Shown here: piece by piece, positions 1-9,032 of the stretch
Position numbering within the stretch: the stretch's first letter is position 1
Layout: each line of letters starts with the position of its first letter
NCBI GenBank assembly: GCA_023382265.1
Contig: JAMCPX010000054.1
Location: 39,507 to 103,506, forward strand
DNA from: Deltaproteobacteria bacterium
GTDB lineage: Bacteria > JAMCPX01
Length of the DNA stretch: 64,000 nucleotides
Reading direction: 5' to 3'
Made by a program: the position numbers and the translations under genes
The notes under the pieces: model-generated
Told to the model about the DNA's origin: nothing
The model's input: the letters and a program-made list of their open reading frames with translations, nothing else
The model's database searches: none

Positions 1-55
1 GTAACATAATATTTATTTAATTACATCAAATAAAATTCTTTGTCAAGTATGTAAA

Positions 56-149
56 GGCCGACCGAGAATTCAGATTTTTCAAAATCAACATCAATAAAAT
101 CAAATAGTTAACAAGTCAAAATAGGTAAAAATGTTATTCTCGGCCAGCC
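56..149. repeat. Imperfect inverted repeat upstream of the cytochrome gene
   Basis: Two 14-base arms, at 56-69 and 136-149, are reverse complements at 12 of 14 positions and flank about 65 bases of AT-rich DNA roughly 100 bp before the cytochrome start. They could be a regulator-binding pair or a remnant repeat. No clear promoter boxes were identified between them. Confidence 0.35.
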
Positions 150-246
150 TGTGTAGCTGTAAACACAATTTATGACTATTCTTTTTAAGATAATCAACTT
201 GACAGCTATTGTATTTGGTATTTTGTATACAATAAAGGAGCTAAAT

Positions 247-2253
247 ATGAAATTACGAAAAACGAATATGATGTTAACAACCATTGTGGCTGTGCTTACA
301 TTCTCAACAGTATTATCTGCAAATGCTAAAAACATTAAAAAAGCTCAATCCGTGACTCATAGTGAAGTTTCTTTATTAACAGGGAAAAAACCGTTATTCT
401 CAAGCAGTGATTGTCTGACCTGCCATGGTATTAAAACCGAGGGAATCCCTTATGTTGATGCAGATCACTTAAAGGCGTCCGTACACTCGGGTTTAACATG
501 CACCGACTGTCATTCAAGCATAAAATCCCTTCCGCATCCTGAGAAGCTGCCGCTGCCGAATTGCGGTGCATGCCATAGCGATGTTGAAAGTAAATACAAA
601 AACAGCATTCATGGCAAAGCAGTAGCAATGGGTATAACAGGGGCTGCCTATTGTTGGAGTTGTCATGGCAGGCACGATATACTTTCCGCCGACAACCCTT
701 CTTCCACTGTTTATCCTCAAAATCTACCATCAACATGCGGCAAATGTCATAACAGTGAAGAGTTTGCCACACGGTACAATATCCCTGTTATAAACCCGTA
801 TAAACTTTATGAAAAAAGTATTCATGCTGTAGCGCTAAAGGATGGTTTACCTGCTGCTACCTGCTCAAGCTGTCATGGTGTCCATGATATCTTACCGCCC
901 AACATAACAACATCAACTATTGCAAAGACAAATGTACCAAAAACATGCGGGCAATGTCATCAGGAGCAATACGAAAATTACATACAATCATCTCACTGGA
1001 AGTCTTTTGAGAATGGTATATCCAATGCACCGGTATGTACAGACTGTCATGCAGAACATGCTATACTGGCACAAAATAACCCCAACTCACCAATCTATCC
1101 ATTAAATATCCCCAAAACCTGTACTGATTGTCATGGTAATATAACAATGTCTGAGAATTTCGGACTACCCGCTGTTAGCTTATCGTCTTATTTGAGCAGC
1201 TTTCATGGTATTATGATAAAAGGTGGCAGCGTTATAGCCGCTAATTGTGCTTCATGTCATAGGGCGCATAAGGTTTTAGGTCCGTCCAATCCTGAATCAT
1301 CGGTATATCCTGCCAATCTATCCAATACGTGCGGCAAATGCCATCCAGGTATTACAAAGGCAGATATAAAACATCTCAAAGAAATCCATGGACCAACCGG
1401 TATTGGTAGCAGGGTAATCAATATTGTCAGGACAGCATATATATGGCTTATCACGATAACCATACTCGGAATGATTCTTTTTGTATCTGCGGACTTTGTC
1501 CGGAAGACCATCGACAGGAACAAAAAAGGTATAACAAGGCTTCCGGACGAAGGTGATTATATAAGATTCAACAAAACTGAAATTGTTTTGCATACATTGA
1601 ATTTTATCAGTTTTATTCTCCTTGCCTATACAGGCTTTGCATACCATTGGCCCAATGAGTGGTGGAGCTCATGGATTACACACATTGACAATGGTCTGAT
1701 AAGGGCGTGGATTCACAGGGTATCGGGTGTGATATTGCTCATTGTATTCTTCGTTCAGGTCGTACTGATGGCTGCTACAGAGAGAGGCAGAGAACAATTT
1801 AAAGAGCTGTTACCGGTTATTGATGATATAAAAGGTACACTGCAGTTGTTCTTCTACAATATAGGGAGAACGGACAAGAAACCCGCGTTTGGCAGATTTA
1901 CACCTTTTGAAAAATTCGAATACTGGGCCCTCGCGTGGGGCAACACTGTTATGGGGGTAACGGGATTGGCCCTATGGTTCAAAACAGATATACTCAAATA
2001 TATACCCTTATGGTGGTTGAACCTGTTCCTCTTAATTCATTTCTATGAGGCGCTTCTGGCTACCCTTGCGATAATATTCTGGCACTTCTACTGGGTTATA
2101 TTCAATCCGGTACTGTATCCATTGAATACCTCTATTTTTACCGGCAAAATTTCTATAAATCTAATGGAAGAAGAACATCCGCTGGAACTCGCAAAACATC
2201 AATCAAAGAAGCAGACAGGGACAAGCAATACGGAAACAGACCAGTATATATAG
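247..2253 (+). CDS. Multiheme cytochrome c fused to a membrane cytochrome b domain
   Basis: A 668-residue protein. The start at 247 is chosen because AAGGAG lies 6 bases upstream and a Sec signal peptide (MKLRKTNMMLTTIVAV...) follows at once; the longer frame from 172 lacks both. The exported N-terminal half holds 11 CxxCH heme c motifs (for example CLTCH, CWSCH, CSSCH, CASCH), many followed by a further histidine that can be the distal ligand. From about residue 400 come five hydrophobic segments with conserved histidines, resembling the cytochrome b561/formate dehydrogenase gamma-type b subunit. The likely role is electron transfer between the membrane quinone pool and periplasmic partners, as in NrfH/NapC-like or other anaerobic respiratory modules. 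Electron donor and acceptor cannot be told from sequence. No oxidoreductase subunit is adjacent, and the downstream gene is convergent. Confidence 0.9.
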   Translation: MKLRKTNMMLTTIVAVLTFSTVLSANAKNIKKAQSVTHSEVSLLTGKKPLFSSSDCLTCHGIKTEGIPYVDADHLKASVHSGLTCTDCHSSIKSLPHPEKLPLPNCGACHSDVESKYKNSIHGKAVAMGITGAAYCWSCHGRHDILSADNPSSTVYPQNLPSTCGKCHNSEEFATRYNIPVINPYKLYEKSIHAVALKDGLPAATCSSCHGVHDILPPNITTSTIAKTNVPKTCGQCHQEQYENYIQSSHWKSFENGISNAPVCTDCHAEHAILAQNNPNSPIYPLNIPKTCTDCHGNITMSENFGLPAVSLSSYLSSFHGIMIKGGSVIAANCASCHRAHKVLGPSNPESSVYPANLSNTCGKCHPGITKADIKHLKEIHGPTGIGSRVINIVRTAYIWLITITILGMILFVSADFVRKTIDRNKKGITRLPDEGDYIRFNKTEIVLHTLNFISFILLAYTGFAYHWPNEWWSSWITHIDNGLIRAWIHRVSGVILLIVFFVQVVLMAATERGREQFKELLPVIDDIKGTLQLFFYNIGRTDKKPAFGRFTPFEKFEYWALAWGNTVMGVTGLALWFKTDILKYIPLWWLNLFLLIHFYEALLATLAIIFWHFYWVIFNPVLYPLNTSIFTGKISINLMEEEHPLELAKHQSKKQTGTSNTETDQYI

Positions 2254-2310
2254 AAAGATGCATAGATAAGATATGGGGGTAAGATTATAATAATTGTATA
2301 GGGCGTGGTC

Positions 2311-4443
2311 TTACATGATCCATTCAAGAAATATTTTCATCTCTGTTTGTGATTCAAGGTAACACGATGCATTGCTGTTTTTACCTATACTTATGGAGAT
2401 GCCCATTTGGTTTATCACCTTAAATGCATCATCATCGGTAGTATCATCACCGATATAAATGGGCATTTTCCCTGCACCAAAGTTTTTGAGTATCCATACG
2501 ACGGCGTCCCCTTTATTCCATACATTGAGTGGCCTTACCTCGAACACTTTTTTGCCTGTCACTATTCTAAGTTTATCCATATACCCATCTGCTACATTCC
2601 AGAATTTTTCAACCATCTTTTTTATATTCTCCTGCCGTACATTCCTATAATGGATACCGAGGGTAATGGTTTTATCTTCCACCAAAACGCCGTCTATATT
2701 TATCAACGCCGCGGATATTTTTTCTTTGAATTCATTTAACAGTCCGGCATCGGAAGGTTCGTAGCCTTTGGTGACTATAGTACTGCCGTCCCATATTTCT
2801 GCTCCATGATTTCCAGCATAGATAATATCTTTTATATTTATCTTGTCCATTATATCGGCAAGTTTCCTGCCGCTTATAATCGCTACCGGATACTTCGATT
2901 TCAGCCTGTTGAGTATATCGCGAATACTTTCATCCAGTACTGCGGCCTGGGGTGTATCTACGATGGGTGTAAGCGTGCCGTCATAATCGAAAAACAGGAA
3001 AACACCGTTTGATGCACCCTGTACGGACGAATGACATTCCCCGAGCGCCCCGATAAAATCGTCTGTCCATCTCCTGAGGTTATTGATTTTAACATGTTCG
3101 CGCAGTGCCCTCATCCTGCTCCTCTTTTCTTCGACAGGCATAAGCAGGGCTTTCTTGATAGTTTCGGCAAAGGTCTCTATGTCGTAAGGATTCAAAGGCA
3201 AAGCCCCGGTGAGTTCCTCCGATGCACCGGCAAATTCGCTAAGTATGATAACACCCTTTTCATCTACCTGAGATGCGATGTATTCTTTTGCGACAAGGTT
3301 CATGCCGTCGTATACAGAGCTTATTATGGCAACATCCGCTATGCGGTAATACAGAGCGAGGTCTTTATGCTCTATCTTCGTCGTAATGTATGCAATGGGC
3401 TTCCATGCACCTGTCGAGTACTTATCATTGATCCTGTGTATAAGCTCTTCCACGGATTTCTTATAACTTATATACGGTTCGCTTAACCGAGTCGGCACCG
3501 CAATCTGGATAAAGGTAAATTTTCCTATAAAACTGTGATATTTGTCAAAAAAAAGATCGATTGCCTGAAGTCTTTTCAATAATGCCTTTGTATATTCCAG
3601 CCTGTCGACGCCTATTCCGGTATATCCATCCTTTATACCGAGTTGCGACCTTAAGTGGTTTATTGAATGTTGTTTTTTGGAGAGAGCCATGGAACTGAAG
3701 CTGTCAAAGTCGACACTTATAGGAAATGATTTTAACCGGGTACTGTGCCCGTGATAGATGACGGATGCGCTTTCATAATCGATATCCGCGTTCAAACCTT
3801 CCCGGGCACAATTCATAAAGTTTTTAACGAACAATGGTATCTGAAAGCCTATGAGATCGTTTGCCAGCAATCCTTCGAGTATATCTTTGGCCTGCGGCAA
3901 TATCCTGAATGTACTCCAGTCCGGCCACGGAATGTGCCAGAAATGTCCGGTTGTTACCGAAGGGAGCGTCTCTTTGATAAACAGAGGAACAAGGCATAGA
4001 TGGTAATCGTGTATCCATACGGCGGTACCGGTGATAGCCTGTTCCATTTGTTCAATCACGGCATCTGCAAATTTCCGGTTTACCTTTTTGTAGTAATCCC
4101 AGTACTGCTTTTTATAGTAAACCCTGTCCAGTGTCAGGTGTGATAACGGCCAGAGGACCCTGTTGGAATATCCTGCATAATAGTTGTCCACCTCGTTTTG
4201 ATTGAGCCACACCCTCTTCAGAGTGTATGAAGGGCCGGATTGAGGGACGGAGACACAGTTACGCCCGTCTACAACCCCTCTGTCCCCGCTGCCGCTTCCC
4301 CATGCTATCCATATCCCGTTTAAGGTTTTTAAGACGTTGTCAAGGGCGGATGTAAGCCCTCCCGCGGGTTTTTCTACACTGATATTATTGCCTGTTTTTC
4401 TATGGATATAGGGTTCTCTGTTGGAGACCACTATCAATCTCAT
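2311..4443 (-). CDS. Bifunctional trehalose-6-phosphate synthase/phosphatase (OtsA-OtsB fusion)
   Basis: A 710-residue cytoplasmic enzyme. Residues 1 to about 460 are a GT20 retaining glucosyltransferase, with the N-terminal VSNREPY, the VWIHDYHL segment and GVDRLEYTK typical of trehalose-6-phosphate synthases. From about residue 485 comes a HAD-type trehalose-phosphatase, with the nucleophile motif FDYDGTLTP and the C-terminal GDDTTDDDAF motif. Together they would make trehalose from NDP-glucose and glucose-6-phosphate. The fused order matches two-domain proteins of plants, yeast and some bacteria. It starts with AAGGA 6 bases before ATG. It lies 134 bp downstream of treT, probably in the same unit, so two separate trehalose routes sit side by side. 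Donor specificity (UDP-, ADP- or GDP-glucose) is unknown. Confidence 0.92.
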   Translation of the reverse strand: MRLIVVSNREPYIHRKTGNNISVEKPAGGLTSALDNVLKTLNGIWIAWGSGSGDRGVVDGRNCVSVPQSGPSYTLKRVWLNQNEVDNYYAGYSNRVLWPLSHLTLDRVYYKKQYWDYYKKVNRKFADAVIEQMEQAITGTAVWIHDYHLCLVPLFIKETLPSVTTGHFWHIPWPDWSTFRILPQAKDILEGLLANDLIGFQIPLFVKNFMNCAREGLNADIDYESASVIYHGHSTRLKSFPISVDFDSFSSMALSKKQHSINHLRSQLGIKDGYTGIGVDRLEYTKALLKRLQAIDLFFDKYHSFIGKFTFIQIAVPTRLSEPYISYKKSVEELIHRINDKYSTGAWKPIAYITTKIEHKDLALYYRIADVAIISSVYDGMNLVAKEYIASQVDEKGVIILSEFAGASEELTGALPLNPYDIETFAETIKKALLMPVEEKRSRMRALREHVKINNLRRWTDDFIGALGECHSSVQGASNGVFLFFDYDGTLTPIVDTPQAAVLDESIRDILNRLKSKYPVAIISGRKLADIMDKINIKDIIYAGNHGAEIWDGSTIVTKGYEPSDAGLLNEFKEKISAALINIDGVLVEDKTITLGIHYRNVRQENIKKMVEKFWNVADGYMDKLRIVTGKKVFEVRPLNVWNKGDAVVWILKNFGAGKMPIYIGDDTTDDDAFKVINQMGISISIGKNSNASCYLESQTEMKIFLEWIM

Positions 4444-4478
4444 TGTAATCCTTTACTGAAGGGTTTGAAAGGAACTTC

Positions 4479-4526
4479 AAATCTCTCCCCTCTCCCCCCT
4501 TTTCTAAAGGAGGGCAGGGGGGATTT
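4479..4526. repeat. C-rich/G-rich intergenic palindrome (REP/MITE-like)
   Basis: An imperfect inverted repeat: a pyrimidine arm beginning AAATCTCTCCCC, a short TCTA centre, and a purine arm ending GGGGGGATTT. It fills the treT-otsAB gap. Elements of this look are dispersed between genes in many environmental bacterial genomes. It could fold in the minus-strand transcript and modulate otsAB expression. Confidence 0.5.
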
Positions 4527-4577
4527 ACCACACCTAACAGGGGTATTACACAATAGGGTAATCCTTTACCTTTCATT

Positions 4578-5795
4578 TCACAGTTCCATAGAAGTCTTTG
4601 ATTTGTTTAGCATAGCATACCACACGAACAGGTAGTCACGTATCTGCCGTGTGATAAGAAAATGATTGCGCACATACTGTCTTGCATTTTCGCCCATTTT
4701 GCTTGCCATATCGGGGTTGTTCAGTATACGCCGGATCCTGAAGGCGGATCCTTCTTCCGAGTTTACGAGGAATCCGGTAACGCCATCGATGATCTGTGCA
4801 GGAATACCGCCTACATTACCTCCGATAACCGGTTTGCCTTTCCACATTGCCTCGGTAACCGTCAGTCCAAAACCCTCTTTCAGGGACTTCTGCAGCACAA
4901 CGGTTGCCATTCTCTGAAGGGCGTTTATATCTTTATCGCTGAACGTCGGCAGCAGCAGAATGTGGATATCCGGATCGCTGCCGGCAAACTCTGTCACCTC
5001 ACGGATCACTGCTTCTCCCTCGGGATCATCCGTTGCAGAACTGCCGGCAAGCACCAGTCTGCATTCGTTATATTTTTTAACCATTCTGTATGCCCTGATA
5101 ACGCCCTTGGGGTCTTTAAACCGGTCAAACCTTGAAACCTGCAATATTATAGGTTTGTCCAGAGGAATTTTAAACCTGCTTGCCACCTCATTGATCTCAT
5201 CTGCCGTCAAATCATTGTTCTTCTCGCTCAGCGGGTCTATCGTCGGCGTTATGATGAATTCATCCAAAGGCATTTGTTTTGCAAACTTCGACACCGAAAA
5301 AATCGCTGCGTCATATTTGCCCGCATAAGCGGATATTCTGTTCCAAACCTCCTGGACCGGATTGGCCACATCGATATGACATCTCCATATCCATAGCCCC
5401 TTATCCCTGAATTTTATTAAGGGTACAGGCTGCGGATCGTGTATAAATACTACATCGGCATTTAGATCCAGTGTTTTTGCATTCTTCTCGTTGATGGCAT
5501 CATGATACTTCCACATATCGTCCGTAAACTCTTCAGGCAGCCCCTGTAAACTGTTGTGGATCTTTTTTGTTATGGTAAAGAACCTTTGATCCCCCTGAAT
5601 AACCTCCCATCTTACCACAATGCCAAGCTTGCTCAACAACGGGGTCATCCTGCCGAGTATCTCGGCTACACCGCCGCCTGCCTTGGTAGAGTTTATATGA
5701 AGGAATTGCTTGGACGAAAGTTTGTTTGCAAGCCTGGAGATAAGCTGGAGGTCCGATTTTGGAGATATGCCCGAGTAATCCGACAGTTGTAACAT
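4578..5795 (-). CDS. treT: Trehalose synthase TreT-type GT4 glycosyltransferase
   Basis: A 405-residue GT4 (GT-B fold) enzyme. The N-terminal HINSTKAGGGVAEIL and the HIDVANP segment near residue 150 are typical of TreT, which condenses NDP-glucose with glucose into trehalose. The donor-binding half has QVSRFDRFKDP (about 220) and the acidic KSLKEGFGLTVTEAMWKG region (about 310). The start codon directly follows the stop of the DUF5752 gene (TAG then ATG), so translation is probably coupled. DUF5752 proteins are typical TreT neighbours, which supports the call. Trehalose phosphorylase or another GT4 function is less likely. Confidence 0.85.
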   Translation of the reverse strand: MLQLSDYSGISPKSDLQLISRLANKLSSKQFLHINSTKAGGGVAEILGRMTPLLSKLGIVVRWEVIQGDQRFFTITKKIHNSLQGLPEEFTDDMWKYHDAINEKNAKTLDLNADVVFIHDPQPVPLIKFRDKGLWIWRCHIDVANPVQEVWNRISAYAGKYDAAIFSVSKFAKQMPLDEFIITPTIDPLSEKNNDLTADEINEVASRFKIPLDKPIILQVSRFDRFKDPKGVIRAYRMVKKYNECRLVLAGSSATDDPEGEAVIREVTEFAGSDPDIHILLLPTFSDKDINALQRMATVVLQKSLKEGFGLTVTEAMWKGKPVIGGNVGGIPAQIIDGVTGFLVNSEEGSAFRIRRILNNPDMASKMGENARQYVRNHFLITRQIRDYLFVWYAMLNKSKTSMEL

Positions 5796-6449
5796 CTATA
5801 GTGTCTCCATATCCTTTTGTACCTTCTGTTCGACTATCTGAACGATAAGCCTTCTCATGCCCTCAATATCATACATAAAAGGGTCGATGTGCACGAGTTT
5901 TTCAGAAAGTTCTTTTTCATTTAACTCTTCTTTTAACCACAGGGAGAAGTCATCCGGTCCGTGCATGCCATGGATCCTTCCTTCGTAAAAATGGTAGTAT
6001 ATGGAACTGCTGTCCACATATTTTAAAGCCTGTAAAAATTCAGCGAGATTATGGGCTATAATCCCTGTTGGGAAAACAATAGTTGCCGATTCGTTAAAAT
6101 AGAATTCATTGCCTTTCATAGAAGGCCGTGGTTCAGGGAAATGTGCAAGGTAATCATCGATTACCCTCGCTATTTCTTCTCGCAGGGCTGATATTGTATT
6201 GAAATCATACGGATCCACACTGGAAAGGTGCTCTGCAAGCGTATGTTCTTCCAGACTTTCGCCAACCCATTGGGAGAAGTCATTTGTATATTCAAGAATG
6301 TGTTCTTTTAAGAAATATTTATAGGTATGATGAAAGATAGACGCATCGCTTACTTCTTTGATACCATGCTCCAGCTCTTTGATAGTGCCTGCGTTTCTCT
6401 GTGCGGACTTCAGTATGTTTGTGCATTGCCTAAATATAAACGGTTTCAT
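5796..6449 (-). CDS. DUF5752-like protein with internal duplication
   Basis: A 217-residue soluble protein of unknown biochemical function. It contains two similar halves: one begins SIFHHTYKYFLKEH (about residue 36) and the other SIYYHFYEGRIHG (about residue 148). Each continues with a D-F-S-x-W motif, a predicted helix rich in E and L, and then DPY/DPF. Such proteins are found beside TreT genes; a regulatory or accessory role in trehalose synthesis is inference. Its ATG overlaps the stop of the MBL gene (ATGA) and its stop abuts the treT start, so the three genes form a tight operon. Confidence 0.75.
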   Translation of the reverse strand: MKPFIFRQCTNILKSAQRNAGTIKELEHGIKEVSDASIFHHTYKYFLKEHILEYTNDFSQWVGESLEEHTLAEHLSSVDPYDFNTISALREEIARVIDDYLAHFPEPRPSMKGNEFYFNESATIVFPTGIIAHNLAEFLQALKYVDSSSIYYHFYEGRIHGMHGPDDFSLWLKEELNEKELSEKLVHIDPFMYDIEGMRRLIVQIVEQKVQKDMETL

Positions 6450-7345
6450 TCAATCGTATCTCCGGCTCTGAATTTTCTCCAGTATCGGATAAGCCCCGGT
6501 GCGTTCATATATGCCGGGTCCGCGAGTTCATAGAGTTCAAAAAGCCCATTGTCTGTGCTTGTTTTCTGTATCAAATCTTTAAAATGCACCTCAAATTCTT
6601 TTACGATTACATCATCCCTCTTGCCCTTTTTTAACCCGTCTCCGATCCAGACTGTCCATTGCAGCAGCATTTCTTCAAGCCTTCGAAGGTGCTCATCAAC
6701 ATTTTTGAATATCCCGAAGTGAGTAAGGTAGAGTGCTGACGGGGCTATCCGGCGCATCTTTTTAATAGAGTCCTGCCAGACTTCTACATTTATATCGGGC
6801 GGAGGTGTGGGTGCAAAAACAGGCCCATCCTTTATACGTATACCTCCTGCATCGCCTGTGAACATCATACCGTTTACAAGGTAAACATTGTGATGAGATG
6901 CATGACCCGGTGTTGAAAATGCCTGTATCTTTACACCTCCTATGTTAATGCTCTCTCCGTCTTCGGTAGGGTGAATGCGATCTGGAGGTATTGGTTTAAT
7001 CTGTCCCCATAACCTGTCCATATCGTCTTTGTAGATTTGTTTTGCGGATGCAAACAGTTTTGAGGGATCTGCCATGTGCCGTGCACCGTTGGCATGCACA
7101 TATACTGTTGCGCCTTGGTCAGCGAAATGCCATGCTGCACCGGCATGATCAAGGTGTATATGGCTGACAAAAACCACCTTTATGTCTCTAACAGAATATC
7201 CCAATGTTTTAAGCGATTCTACAAGGTTTTGATAGGTAGAGTCTGGTCCTGTCTCGATCAATACCGGACCCTCGCCTGTCTCTATCAAAAAGCTTGCTAT
7301 TGAATTCGGCTTAAAAAAGTTAAGATCGATAATGTGTATGTTAAT
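6446..7345 (-). CDS. MBL-fold metallohydrolase, probable ATT start
   Basis: A metallo-beta-lactamase fold hydrolase, 299 residues with the start chosen here. Metal-binding motifs are present: SHIHLDHAG, then STPGHASHH, FTGDAGG and LTHFG, as in glyoxalase II-like or flavoprotein-like hydrolases. The only ordinary start codon (TTG at 7288) would cut off the family's first beta strands. The frame stays open upstream through IHIIDLNFFKPNSIASFL to an ATT at 7345, placed directly after the rlmN stop and 8 bases after GAAGGAG. I therefore choose ATT. The substrate is unknown. It is part of the rlmN-MBL-DUF5752-treT unit. Confidence 0.8.
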   Translation of the reverse strand: MNIHIIDLNFFKPNSIASFLIETGEGPVLIETGPDSTYQNLVESLKTLGYSVRDIKVVFVSHIHLDHAGAAWHFADQGATVYVHANGARHMADPSKLFASAKQIYKDDMDRLWGQIKPIPPDRIHPTEDGESINIGGVKIQAFSTPGHASHHNVYLVNGMMFTGDAGGIRIKDGPVFAPTPPPDINVEVWQDSIKKMRRIAPSALYLTHFGIFKNVDEHLRRLEEMLLQWTVWIGDGLKKGKRDDVIVKEFEVHFKDLIQKTSTDNGLFELYELADPAYMNAPGLIRYWRKFRAGDTIE

Positions 7346-7360
7346 TTAGCTGTCTCCTTC
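7343..7360 (-). promoter_or_regulatory. Shine-Dalgarno that selects an ATT start
   Basis: On the minus strand GAAGGAG (7360-7354) lies inside the last codons of rlmN. Then come 8 bases that include the rlmN TAA stop, then ATT (7345-7343). The spacing is ideal for initiation at ATT, and no ATG, GTG or TTG lies within 50 bases downstream. infC in E. coli is the classical case of an AUU start. Confidence 0.6.
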
Positions 7361-8386
7361 AAAGTTTTTGATACCTCCAAGCTGTCCGCACGCAGCCTCT
7401 ATCTCTTCACCATGCGTTGTTCTTACCATGCATGCAATATTGTGGTTTAAAAGGTATTCCTGAAATGCATGTACATGCTCTTCATCAGGCCTTTCATAAT
7501 CAACGCCCCAATGTACGTTAAATGGAATCAGATTGACCTTGAATGGAAAGTTCTTGATAAGCTTTGCAAGCTGGATAGCATGGGCTATGCCGTCGTTAAT
7601 GTTTTTGATCATTACGTACTCAAATGTAATCCAGCCTTTCCTTTTCTTATGGTAATCTTTTAAAGCGTCTATCAAATAGATCAATGGGTATGTAGTGTTT
7701 ATAGGCATTAGAGCCGTTCTTGTATCGTCGTAAAAAGCATTCAGGGATACAGCAAGATGTGCCTTTGATTCTTCAATAAATCTCTTTATCTGAGGAACAA
7801 GCCCTGCCGTCGATACCGTGATCCTCCTGTGTGAATATTGATAACCGTATTCCGATGTCAGTACGTCAATCGCCTTCAGGGTATTGTCATAATTGGCAAA
7901 TGGTTCTCCCATTCCCATGAATACAATATGGGATATGGATGTGCCAGGGTTTTCAGCCTGAACAACCGCGAGCTGGTCCGTAATCTCTGAGGTGCTTAGC
8001 TGTCTTTTAAACCCTTTTATGCCTGTAAGGCAAAACTTGCATCCAAGCGCACATCCAACCTGTGTTGAGACACACAGAGTATGCCATCTGCCCATTGGTA
8101 TAAGCACGGACTCTATTGTATAGCCGTCGTTAAGACTGAACTGATACTTTGTTGTATTGTCCCGGCTGACTTTTTTGTCAAGTGTCCGTAGGGAAGCGAT
8201 TTCAAACTGCTCTGAAAGCGAACGCCTTGAATGCCTGGATATATTCGTCATCTGTTCAAAATCAGAGACATGCTTTTTGTAAAGCCATACAAAAATCTGT
8301 TTTGCACTGTACGCGGGCATACCGAGCTTTTTAAGTGCCAGTTCAAGCTCTTTTATTGAGAGATTTTTTATATCCGTTTTTGCCAT
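7346..8386 (-). CDS. rlmN: 23S rRNA/tRNA adenine C2-methyltransferase RlmN
   Basis: A 346-residue radical SAM enzyme that methylates C2 of A2503 in 23S rRNA (and A37 in some tRNAs) by a two-SAM mechanism. The 4Fe-4S motif CALGCKFC is at about residue 112. It is preceded by the family's QVG and followed by GMGEPFANYDN, the SAM-binding region. The cysteine of the C-terminal RTTHGEEIEAACGQL is the expected resolving/methyl-carrying residue. Length is normal for the family. It is first in the minus-strand run with the trehalose genes. The TATTAT close to its ATG hints at a very short leader, but no convincing -35 was found. Confidence 0.95.
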   Translation of the reverse strand: MAKTDIKNLSIKELELALKKLGMPAYSAKQIFVWLYKKHVSDFEQMTNISRHSRRSLSEQFEIASLRTLDKKVSRDNTTKYQFSLNDGYTIESVLIPMGRWHTLCVSTQVGCALGCKFCLTGIKGFKRQLSTSEITDQLAVVQAENPGTSISHIVFMGMGEPFANYDNTLKAIDVLTSEYGYQYSHRRITVSTAGLVPQIKRFIEESKAHLAVSLNAFYDDTRTALMPINTTYPLIYLIDALKDYHKKRKGWITFEYVMIKNINDGIAHAIQLAKLIKNFPFKVNLIPFNVHWGVDYERPDEEHVHAFQEYLLNHNIACMVRTTHGEEIEAACGQLGGIKNFEGDS

Positions 8387-8612
8387 GGTTATAATATGAG
8401 TATTGTTATGCTATGCCTTGACTTCTTGTCATATGGTCATATTTACAATTCCATATATTTTTTGTTATTTTACCATTTTTAATATGGATTGTGAAGCTTT
8501 TTCAGAATTCAGATATGCAGCCTCCGGTAATGGCGGGCAGGGAGTATCGGTTTTATATGTTTTTTTAAAATAACATGTGGCAGCAAGCCCGGGAACTTAA
8601 AAAATACAACTG

Positions 8613-8644
8613 TTGACTTCATTTCTTAAAATGATTTATATTAT
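8613..8644 (+). promoter_or_regulatory. Promoter, probable leaderless start
   Basis: TTGACT at 8613-8618 with TATATT at 8637-8642 (18-base spacing; TATTAT overlaps at 8639-8644). The expected transcription start falls near 8650-8652, on the ATG of the next gene. Confidence 0.5.
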
Positions 8645-8651
8645 AGCGGTT

Positions 8652-9023
8652 ATGAAAACAACATTCAATGATGCAGAGAGCGGAAATTCAAAATTTACCA
8701 TATTGGTTTCTTTGCTTATTATTGGATTTATAATTTATATAATTATAAAGATTGCGCCTGTTTATCTCGTAAACTTTGAGCTGGAAAATATGTTTCAGGT
8801 GAATGCAGATAGGATTCAGACTACACCCATTAATATGATAAAACAGGACATTGCAGAACAATTGGCATCAATGCATGCACCGATCACATTGAATGATGTC
8901 AGTATATTGCAGAATGCTACAAATGACATAACCATATCGGCAAGTTATTCGGCGGAAGTTAAATTACTTGACTACTATAAAATAAAGTTTCATTTTAATC
9001 CAAAAGCAGAAACAGGCGGATAA
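8652..9023 (+). CDS. Small single-span membrane protein, DUF4845-like
   Basis: A 123-residue protein. After a short polar start there is one hydrophobic segment (about residues 16-34, ILVSLLIIGFIIYIIIK). It is followed by the APVYL segment, alternating helix and strand, and a C-terminal KIKFHF strand, which resembles DUF4845 membrane-anchored proteins. Function is unknown. I use ATG 8652 and not the upstream TTG 8613, because that TTG is the -35 hexamer of the promoter just described. No Shine-Dalgarno precedes 8652, in keeping with a leaderless mRNA. It lies upstream of the pyr leader and may read into it. Confidence 0.65.
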   Translation: MKTTFNDAESGNSKFTILVSLLIIGFIIYIIIKIAPVYLVNFELENMFQVNADRIQTTPINMIKQDIAEQLASMHAPITLNDVSILQNATNDITISASYSAEVKLLDYYKIKFHFNPKAETGG

Positions 9024-9032
9024 GCAGTAAAC

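Noticed and set aside
8613..8651. N-terminal extension of the DUF4845-like protein from TTG 8613
   Set aside because: That TTG is part of a TTGACT -35 hexamer and would lie upstream of the transcription start.
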